A DNA stretch of 20,612 bases from Planctomycetes bacterium UBA1135 (GTDB lineage: Bacteria > Planctomycetota > UBA1135), in assembly GCA_002311925.1 (NCBI GenBank), contig DCAK01000116.1, positions 1-20,612 of the forward strand, given 5' to 3'. Positions 14,621-20,612 of this stretch are shown here, one piece after another. A program made the position numbers and the translations under genes. The notes beneath the pieces were generated by a model, which was given only the letters and a program-made list of their open reading frames with translations, did not search any database and was not told where the DNA came from. Every line of letters starts with the position of its first letter. Within the stretch, counting starts at the first letter, position 1.

Positions 14621-15531
14621 ACCCTTTTCTCCGCCGTTTCGGAGCCTGGGCCTTCACCATCCTGCTGGTCCATGCCGTCGCCTTCCTCCTGGTCCGGGGA
14701 GCCCCAGGCGGTCCGCTGGATTCCGCAAGAGAACTTTCTCCACAGGTCCGGGCGGCCTTGGAATCGCATTACCACCTGGACGCCCCCCTGGCCGAACAGT
14801 ACGCCCGAGCCTTGGGAGGACTCCTCCAGGGCGACCTCGGCCCTTCCATGCATTACCGTGGAACCGGGGTCTCCGAGGTCCTCGCAGCGGGTCTCCCCGT
14901 CTCGTTGGCGCTGGGGGCCGGAGGGATCCTGGTGGCTCTTCTGTTCGGCATCGTGGCAGGGTTGGGAGCCGCCCGCCGACCTGGAGGGGTTATGGATTGG
15001 GCCGTCCGTTCAGGAGCCAGCCTGGTCATGGGAATCCCCAATTTCATTCTCGCCGGCCTGGGGGTGGCCTTCTTCTCCTTCGTTCTCGGATGGCTTCCCT
15101 CCGCCGGCTCCGGAGGGCCGGCCCACTTCATTCTTCCTTCACTCGCCCTGGGCCTTCCCTTCGCCGGTCAGCTTTCGCGACTCGTCAGGACTCGAGGCCT
15201 GGAGGTTCTTGCCGGGGACGCGGTACGGGCGGCCAAGGCTCGAGGCCTCTCCGAGTTCCACATTCTCCGCTTCCATGTTCTCCCCCGGACTCTGGTCCCG
15301 GTTGCGGCATTCCTCGGACCGGCGGCCGCCGGCATGCTGACGGGCTCCCTGGTGGTGGAACAGGTCTTCACCCTTCCTGGCATCGGCACCCACTTCGTCC
15401 AGGCGGCCCTCAATCGCGATTACACCCTGGCCCTGGGCGCCACCGTCCTCTACACCGCTCTCCTCGGGGCGGCCACCTGGGCCTCCGACATCTGGATGGC
15501 CCGACTCGACCCGAGGTTGGGAAGCCGATGA
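14617..15531 (+). CDS. Peptide-type ABC importer permease, first subunit (OppB/DppB-like)
   Basis: This 304-residue inner-membrane protein is the first of two permease halves. An N-terminal helix (about 8-28) precedes the periplasmic stretch with LVRGAPGGPLDSARE and YHLDAPLAEQYARALGGLLQ, the usual OppB/DppB signature. Further helices lie at about 93-117, 134-160, 172-190, 225-248 and 270-292. The cytoplasmic EAA loop, which docks the ATPase, is DAVRAAKARGLSEFHILRFH (201-220) with LP just after. VVEQVFTLPGIGTHFVQAAL (246-265) is the conserved C-terminal block. It overlaps the binding-protein gene and the next permease gene by ATGA on both sides, indicating strict co-translation. Substrate specificity follows the binding protein and is unknown. 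Confidence 0.94.
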   Translation: MNPFLRRFGAWAFTILLVHAVAFLLVRGAPGGPLDSARELSPQVRAALESHYHLDAPLAEQYARALGGLLQGDLGPSMHYRGTGVSEVLAAGLPVSLALGAGGILVALLFGIVAGLGAARRPGGVMDWAVRSGASLVMGIPNFILAGLGVAFFSFVLGWLPSAGSGGPAHFILPSLALGLPFAGQLSRLVRTRGLEVLAGDAVRAAKARGLSEFHILRFHVLPRTLVPVAAFLGPAAAGMLTGSLVVEQVFTLPGIGTHFVQAALNRDYTLALGATVLYTALLGAATWASDIWMARLDPRLGSR

Positions 15532-16385
15532 TCCGGCTCGACACGGGTTCGAAGGTTGCCCTCGGTTTCCTCGTCGCAATGGGGATCGGAGCCTTGGCGG
15601 TGGCAAGCCTCCCTCTCCCTGACCCCTCGGCCTTTGCCCTGGAGAATGCCCTCAGCCCCCCGGCTTGGACTCTTCACCCAATTCTGGGAACCGATGCCCA
15701 GGGGAGGGACCTGGCGGCACGGATTCTATGGGGAGCCCGCATTTCCCTCTCCGTGGGATTCCTCGGAAGCCTGGTCGCTCTTCTCATCGGCCTACCCTGG
15801 GGAGCGGTCGCCGGCTACCGGGGGGGCCGAGCGGACCGCTGGATGATGCGTTTTTGCGACGCCCTGGAGGGGGTTCCTCTCGTGGTCGTGGTTCTCTTCC
15901 TCTTGGCAATCCTTCAGGAATACAGGATGGAAATGGCCAGCATCGGGTTGGGCAGAATCCACCTTTTCTTCTTCGCCGTGGGCGCGCTCTTCTGGGTGCC
16001 CACGGCCAGGGTCGCCCGAGCTGAAGCTCTCCGCCTGCGCAAGGCTCCCTTCGTGGAAGCTTCTCGCGGCATCGGTGCCCCGACGATTTCCATTCTTCTT
16101 CGCCACATTCTCCCTCACCTCCTTTCCACGGTACTCGTCATGTTGACGCTGACCCTGCCAAGAGTGGTCTTGATGGAGGCCTTCCTGAGCTTTCTGGGCC
16201 TCGGCGTGGAGGCCCCGGATGTTTCCTGGGGAATTTTGGCCAGGGAAGGGCTCGAGACCCTCAACCCCCTCGTGGATTGCTGGTGGATTCTGGCTCTCCC
16301 TGGATTGGCCCTGACCCTCACACTGCTCGCGTTGCAGCGTTTGGGGGATGGCCTCAGGGACGCCCTCAGTTCGCCAGGGCGATGA
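15528..16385 (+). CDS. Peptide-type ABC importer permease, second subunit (OppC/DppC-like)
   Basis: The second permease half is 285 residues long. The start is the ATG at 15528, in an ATGA overlap with the preceding permease. The frame is open far upstream but translates there to Arg/Pro/Gly-rich sequence with no family resemblance. The N-terminal helix (about 9-28) is followed by the OppC/DppC hallmark HPILGTDAQGRDLAARILWG (50-69) and ARISLSVG. Other helices lie at about 78-97, 114-130, 143-158, 198-224 and 250-270. The EAA loop is PFVEASRGIGAPTISILLRH (174-193). AFLSFLGLGVEAPDVSWG (218-235) is the conserved late block. The 3' end runs 20 bases into the convergent ridA coding region. With the OppB-like partner it forms the membrane channel energised by the fused ATPase encoded divergently. 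Confidence 0.94.
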   Translation: MIRLDTGSKVALGFLVAMGIGALAVASLPLPDPSAFALENALSPPAWTLHPILGTDAQGRDLAARILWGARISLSVGFLGSLVALLIGLPWGAVAGYRGGRADRWMMRFCDALEGVPLVVVVLFLLAILQEYRMEMASIGLGRIHLFFFAVGALFWVPTARVARAEALRLRKAPFVEASRGIGAPTISILLRHILPHLLSTVLVMLTLTLPRVVLMEAFLSFLGLGVEAPDVSWGILAREGLETLNPLVDCWWILALPGLALTLTLLALQRLGDGLRDALSSPGR

Positions 16386-16755
16386 AGTCCATTTCAACCC
16401 GCGCCTTGCGGGGAAGGGCCGAGACTTCAACGCAAACCCGGGCGGGACGGTGGTCCCCGAAAAAGACCTCGTAGACCCCGTTGACGGCGGTGAAATCTTC
16501 CAGGTCGGTCAGGTAGAGGGAGGTCTTCACCACCCGGGTCCTGTCGACCCCTCCAGCCCGAAGAACTGCATCGAGGTTCTCAAGGACCTGGGCAGCCTGG
16601 GCTGAAGCATCCCCGTCAGGGCCCTCTCCCTCCTCGTCCAGGGCGATTTGTCCGCTCAGGAAGAGAAAACCACCGGCCTCCACGGCCTGGCTGTAGGGAC
16701 CGATGGCGGGAGGAGCGCCGTCGGAGGAAACGGGCAGGAGAGGGGGTTCAGTCAT
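16366..16755 (-). CDS. ridA: RidA/YjgF/UK114-family enamine-imine deaminase
   Basis: RidA hydrolyses reactive enamine/imine intermediates, such as 2-aminoacrylate released by PLP enzymes, to stable keto acids and ammonia. This 129-residue cytoplasmic protein has the usual length and trimer-forming fold. Visible landmarks are IGPYSQAVEAGGFLFLSGQI (18-37), the family signature PARVCVEVSALPRKARVEMD (104-123), with Arg106 matching the substrate-carboxylate arginine (E. coli Arg105) and Glu121 matching the catalytic glutamate (E. coli Glu120). This supports a true deaminase rather than a catalytically dead relative. It starts at an ATG overlapping the coaD stop as ATGA, so the two genes are probably one transcript. 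The 3' end overlaps the convergent permease gene by 20 bases. Confidence 0.94.
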   Translation of the reverse strand: MTEPPLLPVSSDGAPPAIGPYSQAVEAGGFLFLSGQIALDEEGEGPDGDASAQAAQVLENLDAVLRAGGVDRTRVVKTSLYLTDLEDFTAVNGVYEVFFGDHRPARVCVEVSALPRKARVEMDFIALAN

Positions 16756-17240
16756 GACGGGGGAAACTTCTCCCGAAGGGCGGCGTGGACGGAAGGCGCC
16801 AGAAGCCTGGGAAGTTCACCCCCAGCTTCATAAACCTCCCTCAGAAGGCGGCTGGAGATGGTGGAGAATTCCGGCCGCGCCAAAAGACAGACGGTCTCCA
16901 TTGCGGCGTTCAATTCCCGATTCGTCATGGCCATGGGGTATTCGAGGTCCAAATCGGAGGAACCGCGCACCCCACGAAGAAGGACCGAAACCCCTCGCTC
17001 CCGGGCCGCCTCGACCACGAGCCCCTGAATGACACTCACCTCGACCTCGAGACCATCCGTCATGATTTCAATCATGGCCACCCTCTCTTCGGACGAAAAG
17101 AGGGCGGCTTTTCCGGGATTGGCCGCCACACCAACCCACACCTTGCCAAAGAGGTCGACTCCCCTCCGGATGAGGTCGAGGTGTCCCAGGGTGGGAGGGT
17201 CGAAGGAGCCCGGGAACAGGACGGGAGGCGACTCGGCCAT
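16752..17240 (-). CDS. coaD: Phosphopantetheine adenylyltransferase
   Basis: CoaD joins ATP and 4'-phosphopantetheine to make dephospho-coenzyme A, the penultimate step of CoA synthesis. The 162-residue length matches the family (E. coli 159). The nucleotidyltransferase motif FPGSFDPPTLGHLDLIRRG (9-27) includes Thr17 and His20 of the T/HxGH signature. Also visible are NPGKAALFSSEERVAMI (41-57) with the phosphopantetheine-contacting lysine region, LLRGVRGSSDLDLEYPMAM (87-105), and the late ISSRLLREV motif (128-136), equivalent to the ISSxxxRE block. The ATG at 17240 is chosen because it gives the family's N-terminus. The frame is open much further upstream, antisense to comEC, but without coding character. 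No Shine-Dalgarno sequence precedes it. It is divergent from comEC (60-base gap) and coupled to ridA downstream. Confidence 0.96.
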   Translation of the reverse strand: MAESPPVLFPGSFDPPTLGHLDLIRRGVDLFGKVWVGVAANPGKAALFSSEERVAMIEIMTDGLEVEVSVIQGLVVEAARERGVSVLLRGVRGSSDLDLEYPMAMTNRELNAAMETVCLLARPEFSTISSRLLREVYEAGGELPRLLAPSVHAALREKFPPS

Positions 17241-17252
17241 GGCTGAATTGTA

Positions 17253-17277
17253 GGAGGGTGAAGAGAGGTAACCCTCC
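17253..17277. repeat. Inverted repeat in the coaD-comEC divergent gap
   Basis: GGAGGGT (17253-17259) and ACCCTCC (17271-17277) form a perfect 7-bp inverted repeat with an 11-base spacer, central in the 60-base region between the divergent coaD and comEC starts. It could be an operator for one or both genes or an mRNA hairpin 23 bases before comEC. No T-run follows on either strand, so it is not a terminator. Confidence 0.45.
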
Positions 17278-17300
17278 GCCAAGGGAAGGGTCGGAAAGGC

Positions 17301-19325
17301 GTGAGCATTCCGTCCGCGGTCCTCGCCGGCGCAGGATTCCTCATTGCCGCCGCCACAGGGCCCTGGATTTCGGAGAACTGGGAAACACCCACCCTTGTCG
17401 CGGTGGTTGTGCTGGCCGTGGCAGGAATCCTTCGCCCCCATTTCCTCTTTCCCCTGGTGGCAGCCCTCCTGTTGGGGGCCCTGCGCGTCCCTCAACCCAG
17501 GGACACCCCCCTGGATCCCCCTCGCCCCCTTTCCTTGGAGGGCGAAGTGGATTCCTGGAATCGCGGAGAAGATCCGGGAGGTTGGGGATGGCTGACGAAC
17601 ATCCGCGTGGGAAATGAGGGGGAATGCCGCGAGCTCGACGCCGAGGAGTCCATTCTCTTCACCTCTTCCCAGAAAGGTCCAGAACCCGGAATCCGCATCG
17701 CCATCCGTGGGAGATTGGAATGGCGAGGGGGAAGGGTTCGCCTGGAAAACGCGGTCTGGTCTCCCCTCCCGGGGGAAGGTTCCCCATCCTTCCTCCCCGC
17801 CCTTCGCCACGCCATCCGCCAGCGCCTTGAATCCAGGCTTCCACCCCGCGAAGCCGGCCTGGCCAAGGCTCTCCTCCTCGGAGAACGCTCCGGCGTGGCC
17901 GCGAACCGTCGCCGCGATTTCCGTGAATTGGGACTCCTTCATCTCCTTGCGGTTTCCGGTCTTCATTTCTGGGTCTGGGATGGTCTGCTCCGCATCCTCC
18001 TGCCCTTGAGGCTCCGTTTCCTCCGCATTCCTCTTCTTCTCCTGGCCGGCATCCTTGCCGGAGGCCGGCCCCCGGTGGTCCGGGCCCTCACCGCCCTGAT
18101 TCTCCGGGACCTGTTCGCCAGCAGGGGGTTTTCCATTCCGGGTATCCGGCTCTGGGCCGGAGCCATGTTCGCGGAAATTGCCCTTCTCCCCTGCCGGGAG
18201 GCCGGCCTCGGCTTCGTTCTCTCCTATTCCGCGACCGCAGCTCTCATCCTCGCCGGTCCTTCACCCGGCCTTGGGTCGTGGGCGGGAACCCTGCGCATGT
18301 CCGCAGCCGCTTGGATGGGAACCGCGGGAATTCTGCACGCCTTCCAGGGGACGCTGGAACCCTGGAGCATCCCTCTCACCCCGCCCCTTGCGTGGCTCCT
18401 TCCCTTTCGCCTTCTCGGGGCTGGAATCGCGCTGACTCCCCTCCCGGTCTCCGGGTTTTTGCTTGGGCTGGGTGGGCTCGAAGACCTTCTTCTCGGCGCC
18501 ACTCAAGGCTTGCCAGGCCGACCCTGGGTGATTCCACAATCCGCCAGCCTCGGAGTGGGAATCGCTGGTTGGGCCGGAATCGCGCTCCTCCATACGGGCA
18601 ACCGGATGCCAAAGTTCCCCCGCTTGTTGTGCTGGGCCCTCCTTCCCCTCCTCCTGCTGCCAGGCCCTGCCCGACCTGGAATTGCCGCCCTTTCCCTTGG
18701 GCATGGCTTGGGAATGGTGGTTGCCGGAACTCATTCCACAATCCTGTTCGACCTCGGCAGCGGGGAAGATTCCCCTGCGGGAATCGTGGACCGACGCCTT
18801 CTTCCACTTCTGGCAATGGAAGGTTGGGCCTTCCCCGGCCGCGTGATTCTCAGCCACCGAGATTTGGACCACCGTAACGGCCTCCCCGCCCTGTCCCGTC
18901 GGGGAAGTTGGCGGGAAATTCAAGTCCTGGAGGGCCAACGGTTTTTCCTGGACGGACTAGACCCCTTTCAAGTCGAAGTCCTGGGGTGCCGGAGGCCTGC
19001 AGCCGAAGGAGCGAATTCCCAGGGCAGGGTGCTGGACGTTCGAGGTCCACATGGGTTCCGGGCCATTCTCCTGGGCGACACCGGGGGTTGGGCCCTGAGA
19101 GAACTCATCTCGCGGATGGATCCGGGGCCGGTCGCCCTCCTGGTTCTTCCCCATCACGGGTTGACCACCGACGGCTTGGGAGAGCTCCTTGACCATTTCC
19201 TTCCGAAAAGAAGCTGGGTTTCCTGCGGCAGGGGCGACCTTCCTCTTCCCGCCGCCGCCCTTCTTCGTTCCAGGGGTATCCCCTTGGCCTCCACCCTGGA
19301 AGGAAATTTGTTGATGGCGCCGTAA
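17301..19325 (+). CDS. comEC: ComEC/Rec2-family DNA uptake channel protein
   Basis: ComEC forms the inner-membrane channel that carries single-stranded DNA into the cytoplasm in natural transformation. This 674-residue protein has the three-part family layout. An N-terminal hydrophobic segment with a small beta-rich domain occupies about 1-160 (RPLSLEGEVDSW; IRGRLEW). The polytopic Competence domain (about 195-450) carries the hallmark GLLHLLAVSGLHF at 211-223. A C-terminal metallo-beta-lactamase-like domain (about 460-674) carries HRDLDH (His519, Asp521, Asp523, His524), LGDTG (591-595) and PHHG (His618, His619). The intact metal ligands suggest the proposed nuclease activity is retained. 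It is slightly shorter than many ComECs (700-800). It starts with GTG at 17301 after a purine-rich AAGGGAAGGG. A comM homologue follows 29 bases after the stop. Confidence in family is high; competence itself is not proven. Confidence 0.95.
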   Translation: MSIPSAVLAGAGFLIAAATGPWISENWETPTLVAVVVLAVAGILRPHFLFPLVAALLLGALRVPQPRDTPLDPPRPLSLEGEVDSWNRGEDPGGWGWLTNIRVGNEGECRELDAEESILFTSSQKGPEPGIRIAIRGRLEWRGGRVRLENAVWSPLPGEGSPSFLPALRHAIRQRLESRLPPREAGLAKALLLGERSGVAANRRRDFRELGLLHLLAVSGLHFWVWDGLLRILLPLRLRFLRIPLLLLAGILAGGRPPVVRALTALILRDLFASRGFSIPGIRLWAGAMFAEIALLPCREAGLGFVLSYSATAALILAGPSPGLGSWAGTLRMSAAAWMGTAGILHAFQGTLEPWSIPLTPPLAWLLPFRLLGAGIALTPLPVSGFLLGLGGLEDLLLGATQGLPGRPWVIPQSASLGVGIAGWAGIALLHTGNRMPKFPRLLCWALLPLLLLPGPARPGIAALSLGHGLGMVVAGTHSTILFDLGSGEDSPAGIVDRRLLPLLAMEGWAFPGRVILSHRDLDHRNGLPALSRRGSWREIQVLEGQRFFLDGLDPFQVEVLGCRRPAAEGANSQGRVLDVRGPHGFRAILLGDTGGWALRELISRMDPGPVALLVLPHHGLTTDGLGELLDHFLPKRSWVSCGRGDLPLPAAALLRSRGIPLASTLEGNLLMAP

Positions 19326-19354
19326 CCAGGCCGAGATTGGAGCGTCTTCCTGGA

Positions 19355-20612
19355 GTGATACCTGGAGATTACGGCGCCACTCTTCAAGGGGACCGGGCCA
19401 GCCTGGTCCGGGTGGAAGCCTTGCTGGGCCGGGGTTTGAGCCGGACCATTCTGGTCGGACGTCCCGACGCTGTGGCCAGGGAAGCCCCCCAGAGGCTCCC
19501 GGCCGCCTTCCGCAGGCTGGGACTGGATTGGCCCAACGGCAAGGTCCTCTTCAATCTGGTTCCGGCCCAGGTCCGCAAGGGAGGCTTCCCTCTCGACCTT
19601 GCCCTTGCCGCCGCCCTTCTCCGGGGAATCGGCAAGCTCCGCCCCGCGGAAATCCCCCGCCTCCTTCTGGCAGAGGTCGACTTGCAGGGAGGCCTGGGTC
19701 CTCCATCCCACGGCACCCTTCTCGCCGCCCTGGCCTCGCACGGATCCGGGGTTCAGGAAATCATCACCACCCGCGAGGCGGCAGTCGAAGCCTCCCTCGT
19801 TCCCGGAACCCGGGCTCTCGGTTTCGACCACCTGGAAGACGTCATTGCTCACCTGGAAGGAAGCGAAACCGTTTCTCCGACCCTGGCTCCCTCTCCAGAG
19901 AGCCTTCCATTCTCCTCTCTCCGATTGGATGATGTCCGCGGCCAGAGCATGGCCCGCGCCGCCGTCGAAATCACGGTCGCTGGGAGGCACAATCTTCTTC
20001 TCCACGGGCCCCCTGGAACAGGAAAGAGCCTTCTCGCCGCGAGGGTCGCGGGCCTTCTGCCACCCTTGGGAGAGCAAGAGGCCCTGGAGCTCGCACGGGT
20101 GGAAGCTCTATTGGCGCCCCTTCCTTCACTTCCCGCGGCTCCCCCCTTCCGGGCGCCCCACACGAGCGCCTCGGCCCAGGCTCTTCTCGGAGGAGGTCGC
20201 CCCATCCGTCCGGGAGAAATCTCTCGAGCCCACGGGGGAGTCCTCTTCCTGGACGAACTCCCGGAATTCCCCCGCCCCCTCCTGGAAGGGTTGCGCCAAC
20301 CCCTGGAGGAGAACGAAGTCCGGCTTCATCGCACCGGGGAGCAAGCTTGTTTCCCCGCGGACTGTCTGCTCGTTGCAGCCATGAATCCCTGCCCTTGCGG
20401 GTTCTCCGGTCACCCGGTTCATCCATGCAGATGCACCCAGGGCCGACTCCAGTCCTACCAGCTCAAGACCAGCGGGCCCCTTCTGGACCGCTTCGACCTC
20501 TGCGTGGAAATGGGTCCCGTCCCCGCAGCCATCCTTCAGGGCCCTCCAACTTCGCCAACGGATGAGGAAGTTCGCGCGCGCCTCGCCAAAGCATGGAACC
20601 TGCAAAATTCTC
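19355..20612 (+). CDS. comM: ComM/YifB-family Mg-chelatase-like AAA+ ATPase, 3' end beyond window
   Basis: ComM is a hexameric AAA+ helicase that promotes branch migration during integration of transforming DNA. About 419 residues are visible and the frame is open to the last base. An N-terminal ChlI-type domain (about 1-165) is recognisable but divergent (MIPGDYGATLQGDRASLVRV; FNLVPAQVRKGGFPLDLALA). The AAA+ domain has Walker A GPPGTGKS (218-225), Walker B GVLFLDE (Asp300, Glu301), the family block PFRAPHTSAS, the zinc-ribbon-like MNPCPCG with CRC (Cys346, 348, 358, 360), and GPLLDRFD with Arg379 as a sensor/finger arginine. The start is a GTG at 19355; an in-frame TTG at 19337 is possible. 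Standard ComM has PHH where this has PHT. It follows comEC by 29 bases, presumably in the same transcript, and fits a role in transformation. Confidence 0.93.
   Translation, partial: MIPGDYGATLQGDRASLVRVEALLGRGLSRTILVGRPDAVAREAPQRLPAAFRRLGLDWPNGKVLFNLVPAQVRKGGFPLDLALAAALLRGIGKLRPAEIPRLLLAEVDLQGGLGPPSHGTLLAALASHGSGVQEIITTREAAVEASLVPGTRALGFDHLEDVIAHLEGSETVSPTLAPSPESLPFSSLRLDDVRGQSMARAAVEITVAGRHNLLLHGPPGTGKSLLAARVAGLLPPLGEQEALELARVEALLAPLPSLPAAPPFRAPHTSASAQALLGGGRPIRPGEISRAHGGVLFLDELPEFPRPLLEGLRQPLEENEVRLHRTGEQACFPADCLLVAAMNPCPCGFSGHPVHPCRCTQGRLQSYQLKTSGPLLDRFDLCVEMGPVPAAILQGPPTSPTDEEVRARLAKAWNLQNS

Noticed and set aside
14283-15527. Long open frame upstream of, and in frame with, the OppC-like permease (would extend it by about 415 residues)
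   Set aside because: It lies across the binding-protein end and the whole OppB-like gene in another frame, is Arg/Pro/Gly-rich without family resemblance, and the OppC/DppC N-terminus fits the ATG at 15528 exactly.
17241-17966. Open - strand extension upstream of coaD (about 240 residues)
   Set aside because: It is antisense to comEC, has no domain character, and CoaD homologues begin where the ATG at 17240 places the start.
1-20612. CRISPR arrays, tRNA/rRNA genes, insertion sequences, attachment sites and intrinsic terminators
   Set aside because: I saw no regularly spaced repeats, no cloverleaf candidates in the short gaps, no transposase motifs, and no hairpin followed by a T-run; there is no gene-free stretch longer than 71 bases to hold them.

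Overview
The window reads as one gene-dense, GC-rich bacterial segment with almost no intergenic DNA. Fifteen genes start inside it, plus one cut off at each end region (one at the 5' edge, one running off the 3' edge). The longest gap between genes is 71 bases. No tRNA, rRNA, insertion sequence, CRISPR array or intrinsic terminator is evident. The secretin-like proteins, with an STN/N0-like domain, a segment like ITQSIAPKTWEE and a C-terminal secretin barrel, resemble proteins I associate with Planctomycetota. That phylum is my best guess, held loosely. Myxococcota or another deep Gram-negative lineage cannot be excluded. Secretins, lipoprotein signals and ExbB/ExbD show a cell with two membranes.

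Region 1 (1-10747, all + strand) looks like a single operon. In order it holds the C-terminal end of a secretin-family protein, a 946-residue exported TPR protein, a 355-residue exported TPR protein, an ExbB/TolQ proton-channel subunit, two consecutive ExbD/TolR subunits with unusual periplasmic inserts, a group II PLP-dependent decarboxylase, and a second secretin (887 residues) with a TPR-like N-terminus. No secretion ATPase or pilin is present. The set of one ExbB, two ExbDs, TPR proteins and two secretin paralogues suggests an envelope-spanning machine driven by the proton gradient. This is the most novel part of the window.

Region 2 (10744-16385) is a complete oligopeptide/dipeptide-type ABC importer split over two divergent transcription units. 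On the - strand a fused double ATPase is followed by an overlapping HAD-family hydrolase gene. On the + strand lie a lipoprotein solute-binding protein and two permeases, each overlapping the next by 4 bases. Only 38 bases separate the divergent starts.

Region 3 (16366-17240, - strand) is a coaD-ridA pair (coenzyme A synthesis and reactive-enamine detoxification), coupled by an ATGA overlap.

Region 4 (17301-20612, + strand) holds comEC (DNA-uptake channel) followed 29 bases later by comM (YifB-type AAA+ protein, cut off by the window end). Together they suggest natural transformation. A 7-bp inverted repeat lies between the divergent coaD and comEC starts.

Five gene junctions are ATGA/GTGA overlaps. 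Of the two convergent pairs, one shares its stop codons in a CTAG and the other overlaps by 20 bases.
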